This document shows, piece after piece, positions 33,375-41,998 of a DNA stretch of 64,000 bases (its first letter is position 1; every line of letters starts with the position of its first letter). Location of the stretch: positions 1-64,000 of the forward strand of contig JABDKX010000162.1 of NCBI GenBank assembly GCA_013001975.1, read 5' to 3'. This DNA comes from Saprospiraceae bacterium (GTDB lineage Bacteria > Bacteroidota > Bacteroidia > Chitinophagales > Saprospiraceae). Below the pieces are notes generated by a model. The model saw only the letters and a list, made by a program, of their open reading frames with translations. It was not told the origin of the DNA and did not search any database. The position numbers and the translations under genes are program-made.

Positions 33375-34592
33375 TTGAATTTTAATTTAAAATATTTTCC
33401 ACTTTTTCGATCTCTCATTTCGATGATGGCATGGCTGCCTATATTTTTCATGTACTTCAGTCAGGTCATTCCGCTTAATCAGGTATTAATTCTTGAAGCA
33501 CTATATTATATCAGTGTTGTTGTTTTAGAGATTCCTTCAGGATATTTTTCCGATGTTATTGGAAGAAGAACAACACTAATAATTTCATCTCTTAGCTTTA
33601 CAATCTCTTACATCATTTTTGGTTTTATAGATCCAACGTTCATATCTCTACTTGTCGCGCAAATTTTTCTTGCCTGTGGAATGTCTTTTTTATCTGGTAC
33701 TGACACCAGTTTTTACTACGAAACACTTAAAGAATTAAATCTAACAGATCAATATGTTAATTATGCTGCGAAGGTTGAAAGTCAAAAACAAATTGCGAGT
33801 GCTGTAGCTGTTTTGTCTGGAGGATTGGCTGGATATTTTCATTTAAATTGGGCCTATATTTTATCTTTCATATTTGTAATACCTACACTTTTTCTCACTT
33901 TTAAATTTAAAGAACCTTTAGCTTCAGATAAAGCGAACCAAAAGCTTCAATTTTTCAGTCAAATAAAAGCTTTAGGAAATGAGCTCAAACAGCGGGAATT
34001 AAGATGGTTATTAATGTTTTCATTATTTCTATTCATTCTAGCGCATATACCTTATGAATTTTACCAGCCATATTTACAATTATTGGAAACGAATGACTTG
34101 AGTTTTGGATTTAATGCTGCCATATTTTCAGGAATTATATTTGCGATTACAAGATTGATTGGAGGCTATGCTGCACACAAAAGTCCAGCTTGGTTAAATC
34201 GATATGGTCTTAAAAAATTGTGCTTTATTGCGTTAGGTTTACAACTGATCATTATAAGTTTAATGGGATTTATACTTCATATTGGCATTGTACTTATTGT
34301 GCTGTTACGAAGTTTTTCAATGTCTTTAGTTGCTGCTCCTATAAATGCTGAAATAGCCCCTAGAGTAAAAGAAAGTAACAGAGCAAGTTATTTTTCTTTC
34401 CAGAGCCTACTTTCCAGGCTTTCCTATTCATTAACTTTAGTATTTCTCTCATTTATAGCAGGATCAAACACCAATAATTGGTCAAGCCTATCTACTATAC
34501 TCATTGTGACTTCGATAATAGGAGTTTTGTTTTTTGTCCCATTGATCATGATCAAAGCAGGAAACTTGTTTAATACTAATTCCAGGTTTTAA
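33375..34592 (+). CDS. Major facilitator superfamily transporter
   Basis: A 405-residue membrane protein with about twelve hydrophobic segments. The loop between helices 2 and 3 has the MFS motif A form GYFSDVIGRRTTLII. The helix content and length are those of drug-efflux-like or sugar-like MFS proteins; no substrate is readable. The start is TTG six bases after the lolD-like stop; the next in-frame Met codons are at residues 17-18, at the start of the first helix, so the true start is somewhat uncertain. Its 3' end overlaps the convergent DASH-cryptochrome gene by 17 bases. Confidence 0.87.
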   Translation: MNFNLKYFPLFRSLISMMAWLPIFFMYFSQVIPLNQVLILEALYYISVVVLEIPSGYFSDVIGRRTTLIISSLSFTISYIIFGFIDPTFISLLVAQIFLACGMSFLSGTDTSFYYETLKELNLTDQYVNYAAKVESQKQIASAVAVLSGGLAGYFHLNWAYILSFIFVIPTLFLTFKFKEPLASDKANQKLQFFSQIKALGNELKQRELRWLLMFSLFLFILAHIPYEFYQPYLQLLETNDLSFGFNAAIFSGIIFAITRLIGGYAAHKSPAWLNRYGLKKLCFIALGLQLIIISLMGFILHIGIVLIVLLRSFSMSLVAAPINAEIAPRVKESNRASYFSFQSLLSRLSYSLTLVFLSFIAGSNTNNWSSLSTILIVTSIIGVLFFVPLIMIKAGNLFNTNSRF

Positions 34593-35976
34593 TGTGAATG
34601 CAAGGTTGGATATAATTATGTTCTAAAACCAATTTTTTATCTTCATCCAGATATGGATTAAAAATCAACTCTAGAGGCGCTTCAGCCAATTCAGGAATCC
34701 AATGTCTAATGTATTTCGCTTCAGGGTCATAACGTTGTGCTTGAGTCGCAATATTAAAGTACCTGTTTTCACGTGGATCATTACCTATGCCAGCGAGATA
34801 ATTCCAATTGCCATAATTACTACATGGATCATAATCCAAAAGTAAACTTTCAAAATGATCAGCACCTAATTGCCAGTTTATTTTTAAATCCTTAATTAGA
34901 AAAGACGCTACATTTTGTCTTCCTCTATTTGACATAAATCCGGTTGCTTTTAACTCACGCATATTCGCATCTATAAATGGTATTCCGGTATTTCCATTTT
35001 TCCACTTTTCCAATAACTCAGACTTATCATAACTTTTTAATTCTTTACCTCCTTTAAGTCCATTCTTTTTAAAGATGGCATTTCCATGCTTTTTAGCCAT
35101 AAAGCGAAAGAAATCTCTCCACAGTAATTCAAAAATCAACCAATAAGTGGATTTATTCTTTACACGCTCATTTTCGTATTTCTTTACTTCATTAAATATC
35201 TTTTTAGGAGATAGGCATCCAGCAGATAAGTAGGCTGAAAACTTACTTGAAAAATCCCTGCCAAGCAGCTGATTCCTCGTTTCCTTATAAGTAGCGATTA
35301 GATCCGTTTCCCATAGATAATAATTCAAAGATTTTAGTGCCTCTGTTTCACCACCTCTATAAACTGGAATATAATCTACATCAAATCCAAAATCTTTCAA
35401 TGATGGAATATCACCATATTCAACTTCTGAAACTGAATGTGGAATTTTTTCAGTTGGGGGATCAAATGGTTCCCTAATAGGTACATATTTCTCGACTTCT
35501 TTTCTAAAATTAGAGAATATGTCAGGACAATGAGAAATTGGAAATGGCAAATCTGCAGTATAGTATAACATCTTTCCTCTGTAATACCGCATCTCCTGTC
35601 CTATAAGCCAGAGATTTTTTTCTAGTTCATCCTGAACGTCTAATTCCTCTTGTGTTCTTTCACGGTTGCAATAGACATAACTGGTTTTTAATTGACTAGC
35701 TATTTCAGGAATGATCTCTTCTGGTTTACCGATACGAACATAAAGGTTGCTAGACAAATTTTTAAACTTTTCTCTTAGGTCTTTTACACTATCAATAATA
35801 AATTGACATCTCTGATAAGATGTTTTTCTAGATCCGAACCTACTTTTCCCTAAGAATATCCGCTCATCAAAAATAAAGATTGGTATAATCTCGTCATTAT
35901 GGCCCAATGCATCAACCAAAGCTTCATTATCATGAAGTCTCAAATCATTGCGAAACCATATTATTGACTTTTTCAT
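34576..35976 (-). CDS. DASH-family cryptochrome / photolyase
   Basis: An FAD- and probably methenyltetrahydrofolate-binding flavoprotein of the Cry-DASH group, which repairs cyclobutane dimers mainly in single-stranded DNA or acts as a light sensor. The N-terminal Rossmann domain begins KSIIWFRNDLRLHDNEAL. The FAD domain contains the group-specific TGIPFIDANMRELKATGF, SNRGRQNVASFL and DYDPCSNYGNWNYLAG. I use the ATG at 35976 (467 residues): the track start adds 22 residues that are not part of the fold. The gene overlaps the convergent MFS gene by 17 bases. A phototrophic or sun-exposed habitat is consistent with it but not proven. Confidence 0.93.
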   Translation of the reverse strand: MKKSIIWFRNDLRLHDNEALVDALGHNDEIIPIFIFDERIFLGKSRFGSRKTSYQRCQFIIDSVKDLREKFKNLSSNLYVRIGKPEEIIPEIASQLKTSYVYCNRERTQEELDVQDELEKNLWLIGQEMRYYRGKMLYYTADLPFPISHCPDIFSNFRKEVEKYVPIREPFDPPTEKIPHSVSEVEYGDIPSLKDFGFDVDYIPVYRGGETEALKSLNYYLWETDLIATYKETRNQLLGRDFSSKFSAYLSAGCLSPKKIFNEVKKYENERVKNKSTYWLIFELLWRDFFRFMAKKHGNAIFKKNGLKGGKELKSYDKSELLEKWKNGNTGIPFIDANMRELKATGFMSNRGRQNVASFLIKDLKINWQLGADHFESLLLDYDPCSNYGNWNYLAGIGNDPRENRYFNIATQAQRYDPEAKYIRHWIPELAEAPLELIFNPYLDEDKKLVLEHNYIQPCIHIKTWN

Positions 35977-36079
35977 ATTTAGAAACGAAATAAATAATAA
36001 AGCATTACTTATGATAGTTTTTTGCTTGTAAATTTGAAACAAAATTTAATCTAGAAAGTTTTAAATATAACAACTTGTT

Positions 36080-36496
36080 ATGCAAATAAATATTAAAAAT
36101 ACAGCATTACTATTCTTTATAATGTTATTGGGTATTCTTTGCAAACCTGATTTAAGCAATCCGAAAGTTGAAGCACTTTACACTGAGGTGATTGCAATTC
36201 ATGATGAGGTAATGCCCAAAATGAGTACCATCCACAAGCTCAAAAAGAAACTGAAAAAAATTGAAAACGGAGTCGTAACTAAAGTTTTGATTGATAACTT
36301 AGATAAAGCTGACGAAGGCATGATGCAATGGATGGAGGACTTTGCTGTTTTTAAAAAAATGGATGATAAATCAGATGAAGAAAAAATAAAATTCCTTGAA
36401 GAAGAAAAGGAAAAGATTACCAAGGTAAGTGTCAATATGAAATCATCAATATCGATAGCTGAAGCTTATTTAAATAACCAACAAGATTCAAAATGA
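36080..36496 (+). CDS. Small helical exported protein, possible lipoprotein
   Basis: A 138-residue protein with a hydrophobic N-terminus (ALLFFIMLLGILC) that could be a signal peptide or an atypical lipoprotein signal with Cys 21. The rest is helical and charged: EVIAIHDEVMPKMSTIHKLKKKLKKIE, then MMQWMEDFAVFKKMDDKSDEEKIKFLEEEKEKI. The HDEVMPKM and MQWM pieces look conserved and may bind metal through Met and His, which would fit the copper-linked SCO gene next door; that is inference. I recall similar proteins in other Bacteroidota next to SCO-type genes. It overlaps the SCO gene by four bases. A TAAATTTG box at 36029-36036 could be the -7 element of this operon. Confidence 0.65.
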   Translation: MQINIKNTALLFFIMLLGILCKPDLSNPKVEALYTEVIAIHDEVMPKMSTIHKLKKKLKKIENGVVTKVLIDNLDKADEGMMQWMEDFAVFKKMDDKSDEEKIKFLEEEKEKITKVSVNMKSSISIAEAYLNNQQDSK

Positions 36497-37107
36497 AATT
36501 AAGCACTTTTACTTCATTAATATGCGCGCTTATATATCTAATCTCCTGTTCTGTTGATCAACAGAAATTACCTATTCTAGGGAGAATGAATATTGAAGGC
36601 ACAGATACAATTCTACATAAAATTCCGAAATTCAATTTCATAAACCAAGACTCAAATTACGTTACCAATCAAGATTTAGAGCCATACATTTATGTTTCAG
36701 ATTTCTTCTTCATTTCTTGTCCTTCAATTTGTCCACTAGTGAAAAAACAAATGTTGAGGGTTTATGAAAAGTATAAGGACAATCCAAAAATTAAAATGGT
36801 GAGCCACACCATCGATCCTAAACGAGACACACCAAAGAAATTATCTAAATATGCTGAAAAATTAAAAATTGATACAGACAAATGGATGTTTTTAACTGGA
36901 GACAAGGGTGAAATATTGGATATTGCAGATGACTATTTTGTAGCCGCTTTTGAAGATGCAGATGCACCTGGTGGATTTGATCATTCTGGAAAAATAATAT
37001 TGACTGATACCAAAGGTCACATCAGAGCATTCGCTGAAGGCACAGATTCTGATGACGTTACTGATTTTTTAAAAGACATCGATTTGTTATTGAAGGAATA
37101 TGAATAA
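36493..37107 (+). CDS. SCO1/SenC-family lipoprotein (copper chaperone / redoxin)
   Basis: A 204-residue thioredoxin-fold protein of the SCO family that helps load the CuA centre of cytochrome oxidase or acts as a thiol reductase. The copper ligands are visible: the two cysteines in FISCPSICPLVKKQ (CxxxC) and the histidine in GGFDHSGKIILTD. Segments SHTIDPKRDTPKKLSKYAE and WMFLTGDKGEI are typical of the family. A lipoprotein signal ends at YLISC (Cys 19). It overlaps its neighbours by 4 and 8 bases, so it is firmly in one operon with a helical exported protein, a cytochrome c and an SRPBCC protein. Confidence 0.92.
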   Translation: MKLSTFTSLICALIYLISCSVDQQKLPILGRMNIEGTDTILHKIPKFNFINQDSNYVTNQDLEPYIYVSDFFFISCPSICPLVKKQMLRVYEKYKDNPKIKMVSHTIDPKRDTPKKLSKYAEKLKIDTDKWMFLTGDKGEILDIADDYFVAAFEDADAPGGFDHSGKIILTDTKGHIRAFAEGTDSDDVTDFLKDIDLLLKEYE

Positions 37108-37474
37108 GATCCTTTCATTTATAATAGTATTGAGCCTTTTGAATTCCTGTAATTATGTCAATTATCAACAAGGACAAGATCTATATAAAACAAATTGTGC
37201 CACCTGTCATATGCCTGATGGATCTGGTGTAAATGAGCTTTACCCTTCACTTAATAACCTTGACCAAAACTCATTTAACTTGTCAGAAATGCCATGTATT
37301 ATTAGAAATGGTTTAGGTAACGAATTAAGCTTGATTCAAATGTCTGGCTTAGAGCATTTATCAGAAGTTGAAATAAACAACATTGTTAATTATGTTTTAA
37401 ATGACATGAACAATCTATCTTTGGAATTTACTATTCAACAAACTGAGGAAACATTAAAGGACTGCAGTGAATGA
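37100..37474 (+). CDS. Membrane-anchored monohaem c-type cytochrome (lipoprotein)
   Basis: A 124-residue small class I cytochrome c. The haem site is CATCH (residues 33-37) within LYKTNCATCHMPDGSG, and a Met in IQMSGLEHLSEVE is the likely sixth ligand. The C-terminal helix EINNIVNYVLND is typical. The signal ends in a lipobox-like LLNSC (Cys 17), so the protein is probably tethered to a membrane facing the periplasm. Together with the SCO protein it suggests an electron-transfer module delivering to a copper oxidase, inferred from context. It overlaps both neighbouring genes. Confidence 0.9.
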   Translation: MNKILSFIIVLSLLNSCNYVNYQQGQDLYKTNCATCHMPDGSGVNELYPSLNNLDQNSFNLSEMPCIIRNGLGNELSLIQMSGLEHLSEVEINNIVNYVLNDMNNLSLEFTIQQTEETLKDCSE

Positions 37475-37917
37475 AAAGATCGATAACATCACAAGTAAGA
37501 ATACGACGATCACCAAAAGATATTATTGATGCGTTAGTCAATTTAGATAAACTAAAAGAATGGTGGGGAGTAGATTCTGGATTAATTCAAAAAAAAGATG
37601 GTGGATTATATACTTTAACTTGGATGCGAAATGAAGACGGCATTAAATTCATATCTTCAGGACAAATTAATTTATACAATTTCAGATCTCACCTATATTT
37701 AGAAAAGGTCGTTTATTTAAACTATCAAAAACCGATATTAGGTCCTTTTACGATAAAGTATGATGTTACAGAAAAAGACACCTATTCTCTTTTAACAGTA
37801 GTCCAAGGAGGATTTGAAAAAGGAGGTGTTTGGGATTGGTATTTTGACGCGACATCTGAAGGATGGGGCCAAGCTTTAAGTATGTTGAAAATGTATCTAG
37901 AAAAAGAAATAAATTAG
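37471..37917 (+). CDS. SRPBCC (START-like, AHSA1-type) domain protein
   Basis: A 148-residue cytosolic protein with the SRPBCC ligand-binding fold of the AHSA1 type: an early SPKDIIDALVNLDKLKEWWG helix, a central run of strands, and a final amphipathic helix (ATSEGWGQALSMLKMYLEKE). Members bind hydrophobic ligands or act as co-chaperones; no specific function can be given. The start overlaps the cytochrome stop by four bases (ATGA). Its stop overlaps the convergent gldG stop by four bases (TTAG). It has no signal peptide although the other three operon products are exported. Confidence 0.82.
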   Translation: MKRSITSQVRIRRSPKDIIDALVNLDKLKEWWGVDSGLIQKKDGGLYTLTWMRNEDGIKFISSGQINLYNFRSHLYLEKVVYLNYQKPILGPFTIKYDVTEKDTYSLLTVVQGGFEKGGVWDWYFDATSEGWGQALSMLKMYLEKEIN

Positions 37918-39611
37918 GCAGCAAATTTCTTTTTCCTAATATAGTTGAATGCTAATCCACCGAGCACCACAATCATTAATGGAAGTATGATATTGATCAA
38001 TTGCCACTTTAGCTTATTCTCTCGAATTTCAACATTATCCAGTAATCTCACTTTTAAGTTTTTACTTCTTGAATCAACTAAACCATAATCATCTATTAGG
38101 TAGTCAATCGCGTTAATTATAAAATCTTGGTTTCCTTCATATACATAGCCTTCCCATTTATTAAATCCTAGCGGACTGATCCTGTTTGATTTGGCATCAT
38201 ATAAGTTTTTAATAATGTCAGAATCTGTAACAAATATCTGTGATGTTGGTTTGCTTTTTTCGACAAACGATGCATCAATATTTTTGAGCGTTTCGGACAT
38301 TGCAGAAGAAACTCTGTTCTTAAAAAACGATTCAAATTCACCTTCAACTATAACAGCTGTCGGAAGGTATGATTTATTATAGGCTTCTATCTTTTGTTCG
38401 ATTCGCATTATTTCAAACGAGATATTAATTGAAGGATAAACCTGATATCGGCTGTATCTTGAACTTGTCAAGAGTGGTGTACTCATTAAATTGCCTCTTG
38501 TATCTAAAAGCTCAATAGTAGAGGGAAAAGTCGACGCTACCCTATCGATGTTTTTGACTATTGGGTTTTCAGGATTGGGCACTAATAAAGGATGATAGAC
38601 CCAAGAAAAAAGTTGTTGTTGAGGTTTGCCTCCAGAATAACCATAAACTTGAGGTAGTTTGGTATTTTCTAAATCCAAAACCACATTCTTATTTAATCTG
38701 ACACCATATTTAAAAAACAGGTCGTCTAAACCATGGTTAATCGGTTTGGGCAAATAATTTTTGTTTACAGAAATACTGTCAAGGTCGATATAAAATTGAT
38801 CTATAAACCAAATTACTTTACCGCCATTCATGATGTACTGATCTATTATAAATCTATTGCGTAAACTAATTTCTTGTGTAGGTCGGGCAACTATCAAAAC
38901 ATCAACATTTTGACTTATTTGAAAAGTGCTGTCAAGATTAATTCGGTTGGTTGCCATTGTTTTAGAAAGCATTGTTTCTAACATAGCTGTTTGCTCCTCA
39001 ATAAGTTCACCATTACCCTTTGTGAAAACGATATTAGGAACTCTTTTTGAAATCAGCTTTTGAATATTACTCGCAAACTTATATTCTAATAAAACAACAG
39101 ATCTGTTAATTGCCATCGTTTCATCTTCGCCTCTTTGAATACCTTCTAATAGATTGACAGGAATCCTTCTGTTTCCCAGGTTGATAATGGCATAAGGATA
39201 GATTAACTTTTCTACTCTTTGATCTTTTTCCTGAATGAAAATGGTACGAGGAATAATACCATCTTTTCTAAGGTTTTCTTTTACTGAATTTGCTTCTTTT
39301 ACAGTGCCATCAGAAGGATTAGAAATAATAAAATCAATATTTGAATTGATAGATTTAAATTGTTTGAGTAATTCTAAAACGCGATTTTGCAACATAACAA
39401 ATTGCGCGTCTAAATCACCAGACAGTAAAACTTCAATCAGAACTTTTTCATCAACATCTTCTAAAAGTTGTTCGGTTGATTCTTCAAGTGTAAATATTTT
39501 ATCTTCTGTAAGGTCAGCGTAAATATTAAATTTACCACTCAGCAAGTTGATAACTAATAAAATAGCCAACACGACGAGTACCTGGATAATATTTTGAAAA
39601 TTCATTTTCAT
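37914..39611 (-). CDS. gldG: Gliding-motility ABC system component GldG
   Basis: GldG, the substrate-binding-like membrane component of the GldAFG ABC system required for gliding in Flavobacterium. The 565-residue protein has an N-terminal membrane helix (VLVVLAILLVINLLSG), the conserved DLTEDKIFTLEESTEQLL start of the periplasmic ABC_transp_aux domain, and a C-terminal helix (LPLMIVVLGGLAFNYIRKKK). Markers such as VWFIDQFYID-like and GVRLNKNVVLDLENTKLPQ fit GldG proteins. It is the last gene of a minus-strand run and starts one base upstream of the gldF end. The ABC function in gliding is established for relatives; motility of this organism is inference. Confidence 0.93.
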   Translation of the reverse strand: MKMNFQNIIQVLVVLAILLVINLLSGKFNIYADLTEDKIFTLEESTEQLLEDVDEKVLIEVLLSGDLDAQFVMLQNRVLELLKQFKSINSNIDFIISNPSDGTVKEANSVKENLRKDGIIPRTIFIQEKDQRVEKLIYPYAIINLGNRRIPVNLLEGIQRGEDETMAINRSVVLLEYKFASNIQKLISKRVPNIVFTKGNGELIEEQTAMLETMLSKTMATNRINLDSTFQISQNVDVLIVARPTQEISLRNRFIIDQYIMNGGKVIWFIDQFYIDLDSISVNKNYLPKPINHGLDDLFFKYGVRLNKNVVLDLENTKLPQVYGYSGGKPQQQLFSWVYHPLLVPNPENPIVKNIDRVASTFPSTIELLDTRGNLMSTPLLTSSRYSRYQVYPSINISFEIMRIEQKIEAYNKSYLPTAVIVEGEFESFFKNRVSSAMSETLKNIDASFVEKSKPTSQIFVTDSDIIKNLYDAKSNRISPLGFNKWEGYVYEGNQDFIINAIDYLIDDYGLVDSRSKNLKVRLLDNVEIRENKLKWQLINIILPLMIVVLGGLAFNYIRKKKFAA

Positions 39612-40346
39612 TTAAACTTTATTTCTTCTTCCAAGTGACAATGAGGTGAGATAAAGAAAAAATATAATCAAAGAGAAAAAATAGATAACATCTTTTGAGT
39701 CGATTCTTCCTTTACTGATATTATCATAATGAAAAGCTATGCCTAAACTTTTAATGATGCTGTCAGTCTTTCCATAAAATGCAGACAGATTACTGATAAA
39801 GTCAAATGCCCAAAAGAAGCAAAAACATAAAAAGGTCGAAACAATGAAGGAAACAATTTGATTAGAAGTTAAACTTGAAACAAAAATGCCAATAGAAACA
39901 AATACAGCACCTAATAAAAACAATCCAATATACGATCCGATGACGCCTCCATTATCTATATTGCCAATTGGCGAACCTAATTGGTAAACGCTATAATAGT
40001 AAATTAAGGTTGGTAACAAGGCAAACAAAACCAATGTCACAGAAGCTAAGTACTTGCCTAGGATTATTTCAATATCAGTAATTGGTTTTGTCATCAAAAA
40101 TTCAAGCGTTTGTTTTTGTTTTTCTTCTGCAAAACTTTGCATTGTAATTGCAGGAATTAAAAACATAAACACAATTGGTCCAATGGAAAACAATTGGCCT
40201 AAACTGGCATAGTTGTAACTTAAAATGCTGGTCTCAGAAAAAACCCACATAAACAAACTTGTGAGCAGCAAAAATATAATCAGGACAAAGTAACCTGTCA
40301 GATTACTAAAAAAGCTAGATATTTCTTTGAGATAGATGCTTTTCAA
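39612..40346 (-). CDS. gldF: Gliding-motility ABC transporter permease GldF
   Basis: A 244-residue ABC-2 type membrane permease of the GldAFG system. Six hydrophobic segments are seen. The N-terminal region MKSIYLKEISSFFSNLTGYFVLIIFLLL, the AITMQSFAEEKQKQTLEFLMTKPITDIEIILGKYLA loop and the LFLLGAVFVSIGIFVSSLTSNQI helix are characteristic. It partners with GldA (next gene upstream, one base away) and GldG (next downstream). In Flavobacterium johnsoniae gldA and gldFG are at separate loci; here all three are contiguous, as in several other Bacteroidota. Confidence 0.94.
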   Translation of the reverse strand: MKSIYLKEISSFFSNLTGYFVLIIFLLLTSLFMWVFSETSILSYNYASLGQLFSIGPIVFMFLIPAITMQSFAEEKQKQTLEFLMTKPITDIEIILGKYLASVTLVLFALLPTLIYYYSVYQLGSPIGNIDNGGVIGSYIGLFLLGAVFVSIGIFVSSLTSNQIVSFIVSTFLCFCFFWAFDFISNLSAFYGKTDSIIKSLGIAFHYDNISKGRIDSKDVIYFFSLIIFFLYLTSLSLGRRNKV

Positions 40347-40347
40347 A

Positions 40348-41259
40348 TTAATTTTTTTTAGTTACTTCTTTAAATACATCTTCAAGTGAAGATCCTTTAC
40401 TTTTCATTTCAAGAATTTTATTTTCTTGCTTTACAGCTAAATCAAATATCAGTGAACGGATATCATTTTCACCGTTATAACTAATTTCAAACAATCGTTT
40501 ATTTTCTTGTTTTATCCTCACATTATCCAAGTGGTTATGCAAAACTTCTTCAGAAATATTATTCAGAAATTCAACAAGTACTTTTTGGCTTTGTACTGTA
40601 TTTTCTGTTATATTTTCAATCAGATTATCCTGGACAACTTGTCCATTGTTTAGAATCATAATTCTATCGCAAATAGATTCCACTTCTTGCAAGATATGAG
40701 AAGAAAAAATGATTGTTTTATTTTTTTTCAAAGAGTTGATTAAGGACCTAATTTCTATCAATTGATTAGGGTCAAGGCCTGATATTGGTTCGTCCAAAAT
40801 TAAAACTTTCGGATCATGAATAATGGCTTGAGCTAAACCAACTCTTTGACGGTATCCTTTTGATAATTCAGAAATACGTTTGTTTTTTTCTTTTGACAAA
40901 CCAGTTTCTTCAATGACGCGATCAACATGTTTACTTTTATTGTCCAGCTTATGAATAGCCGCAACAAAAGTCAAATACTCTTTGGTATACATTGATCCAT
41001 ACAGAGGATTGTGTTCAGGAAGATAGCCCATGATTTTTTTTATATCTAAATCATTCTTTCTGGTATCAAAACCACAAACAGATACATCTCCAGAACTTTG
41101 AGGCATAAAGCAAGTAAGAATTTTCATAGTGGTCGTCTTCCCTGCTCCATTGGGACCCAATAGTCCCAAAATCTCACCTTCATTGGCTTGAAAAGAAATA
41201 TTGTCAATGGCCTTTTGTTGGCCATAAAATTTAGTCAAATTGTTAACTTGTATGCTCAC
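40348..41259 (-). CDS. gldA: Gliding-motility ABC transporter ATPase GldA
   Basis: ATP-binding subunit of GldAFG, 303 residues. Walker A is LGPNGAGKTTTMKIL, Q-loop MGYLPEHNPLYGSMY, signature ELSKGYRQRVGLAQAI, Walker B LILDEPISGLD and H-loop FSSHILQEVE. The YLPEHNPLY form is typical of GldA. A C-terminal extension of about 80 residues follows the ATPase core, as in other GldA proteins. The 5' end overlaps the truB 3' end by 17 bases, so gldAFG is transcriptionally linked to the ftsX-DUF3098-uppP-truB block. Confidence 0.94.
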   Translation of the reverse strand: MSIQVNNLTKFYGQQKAIDNISFQANEGEILGLLGPNGAGKTTTMKILTCFMPQSSGDVSVCGFDTRKNDLDIKKIMGYLPEHNPLYGSMYTKEYLTFVAAIHKLDNKSKHVDRVIEETGLSKEKNKRISELSKGYRQRVGLAQAIIHDPKVLILDEPISGLDPNQLIEIRSLINSLKKNKTIIFSSHILQEVESICDRIMILNNGQVVQDNLIENITENTVQSQKVLVEFLNNISEEVLHNHLDNVRIKQENKRLFEISYNGENDIRSLIFDLAVKQENKILEMKSKGSSLEDVFKEVTKKN

Positions 41260-41974
41260 ACAGATCTATTTTATCACAAAATGCATCTATAGATAACGCT
41301 CTATTCACAGAATAATTTGATATTTCTGTTCTTCTTAATTCGTAAAGATAAGATGTAGTTTTTAATTCTTGACCAAGATCTCTAGCAAAAGCACGTATAT
41401 ATGTCCCCTTGCCACATAAAACATCAAAATTTACAAAAGGCAGATTGACATCTTGAATATCAATTTCTAAAAATTCCACTTCCTTTGACTTGACCTTAAA
41501 CTCCTTTCCTTGTCTCGCAAGTTTATACATAGCTACCCCATTGATTTTCGTTGCTGAATATATTGGAATCTCTTGGATTGATTTACCTAGAAAGGACTTT
41601 GCTTTTTCTATTACCATTTCCTTTGTCAAATGATCTGTAGGTGAAGCGTCACATTCATCCGTTTCTCTGTCTAAGCTAGGCGTAGTTACACCCATCTTAA
41701 TCCTACCTGTATATCTTTTATTATGATTTTCTTCATTAGGAATAAGCTTTGTGTATTTTCCAACAAAAATCATTAAAAGTCCTGTTGCTAATGGGTCAAG
41801 TGTTCCATTATGGCCAACCTTAAACTTTTTGAGACCATACATTTTACGTAATTTATACCTTATCTTATTGACGACATCAAAAGAAGTCCACTCAAGCGGT
41901 TTATCAATTAGGATCATCGCGCCTGCTTTGAAGTCAATGTTACCGAGGTCTGTGTCTTTATCGACTACTATCAT
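41243..41974 (-). CDS. truB: tRNA pseudouridine(55) synthase TruB
   Basis: Converts U55 in the T-loop of tRNAs to pseudouridine. The 243-residue protein has the catalytic aspartate in HNGTLDPLATGLLMI, preceded by IDKPLEWTSFDVVNKIR, then YTGRIKMGVTTPSLDRET and the GKGTYIRAFARDLGQEL RNA-binding segment. It lacks a PUA domain, as do many short TruB proteins. It lies 24 bases after uppP and overlaps gldA by 17 bases. The truB-uppP-DUF3098-ftsX order is a well-known conserved block in Bacteroidota. Confidence 0.95.
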   Translation of the reverse strand: MIVVDKDTDLGNIDFKAGAMILIDKPLEWTSFDVVNKIRYKLRKMYGLKKFKVGHNGTLDPLATGLLMIFVGKYTKLIPNEENHNKRYTGRIKMGVTTPSLDRETDECDASPTDHLTKEMVIEKAKSFLGKSIQEIPIYSATKINGVAMYKLARQGKEFKVKSKEVEFLEIDIQDVNLPFVNFDVLCGKGTYIRAFARDLGQELKTTSYLYELRRTEISNYSVNRALSIDAFCDKIDLCEHTS

Positions 41975-41998
41975 TTAAATTAAATAAGGAATTAAATA

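Noticed and set aside
35977-36042. Longer start of the DASH cryptochrome in the ORF track
   Set aside because: The photolyase fold begins at KKSIIWFRNDLRL; the upstream 22 residues are noncoding in character.
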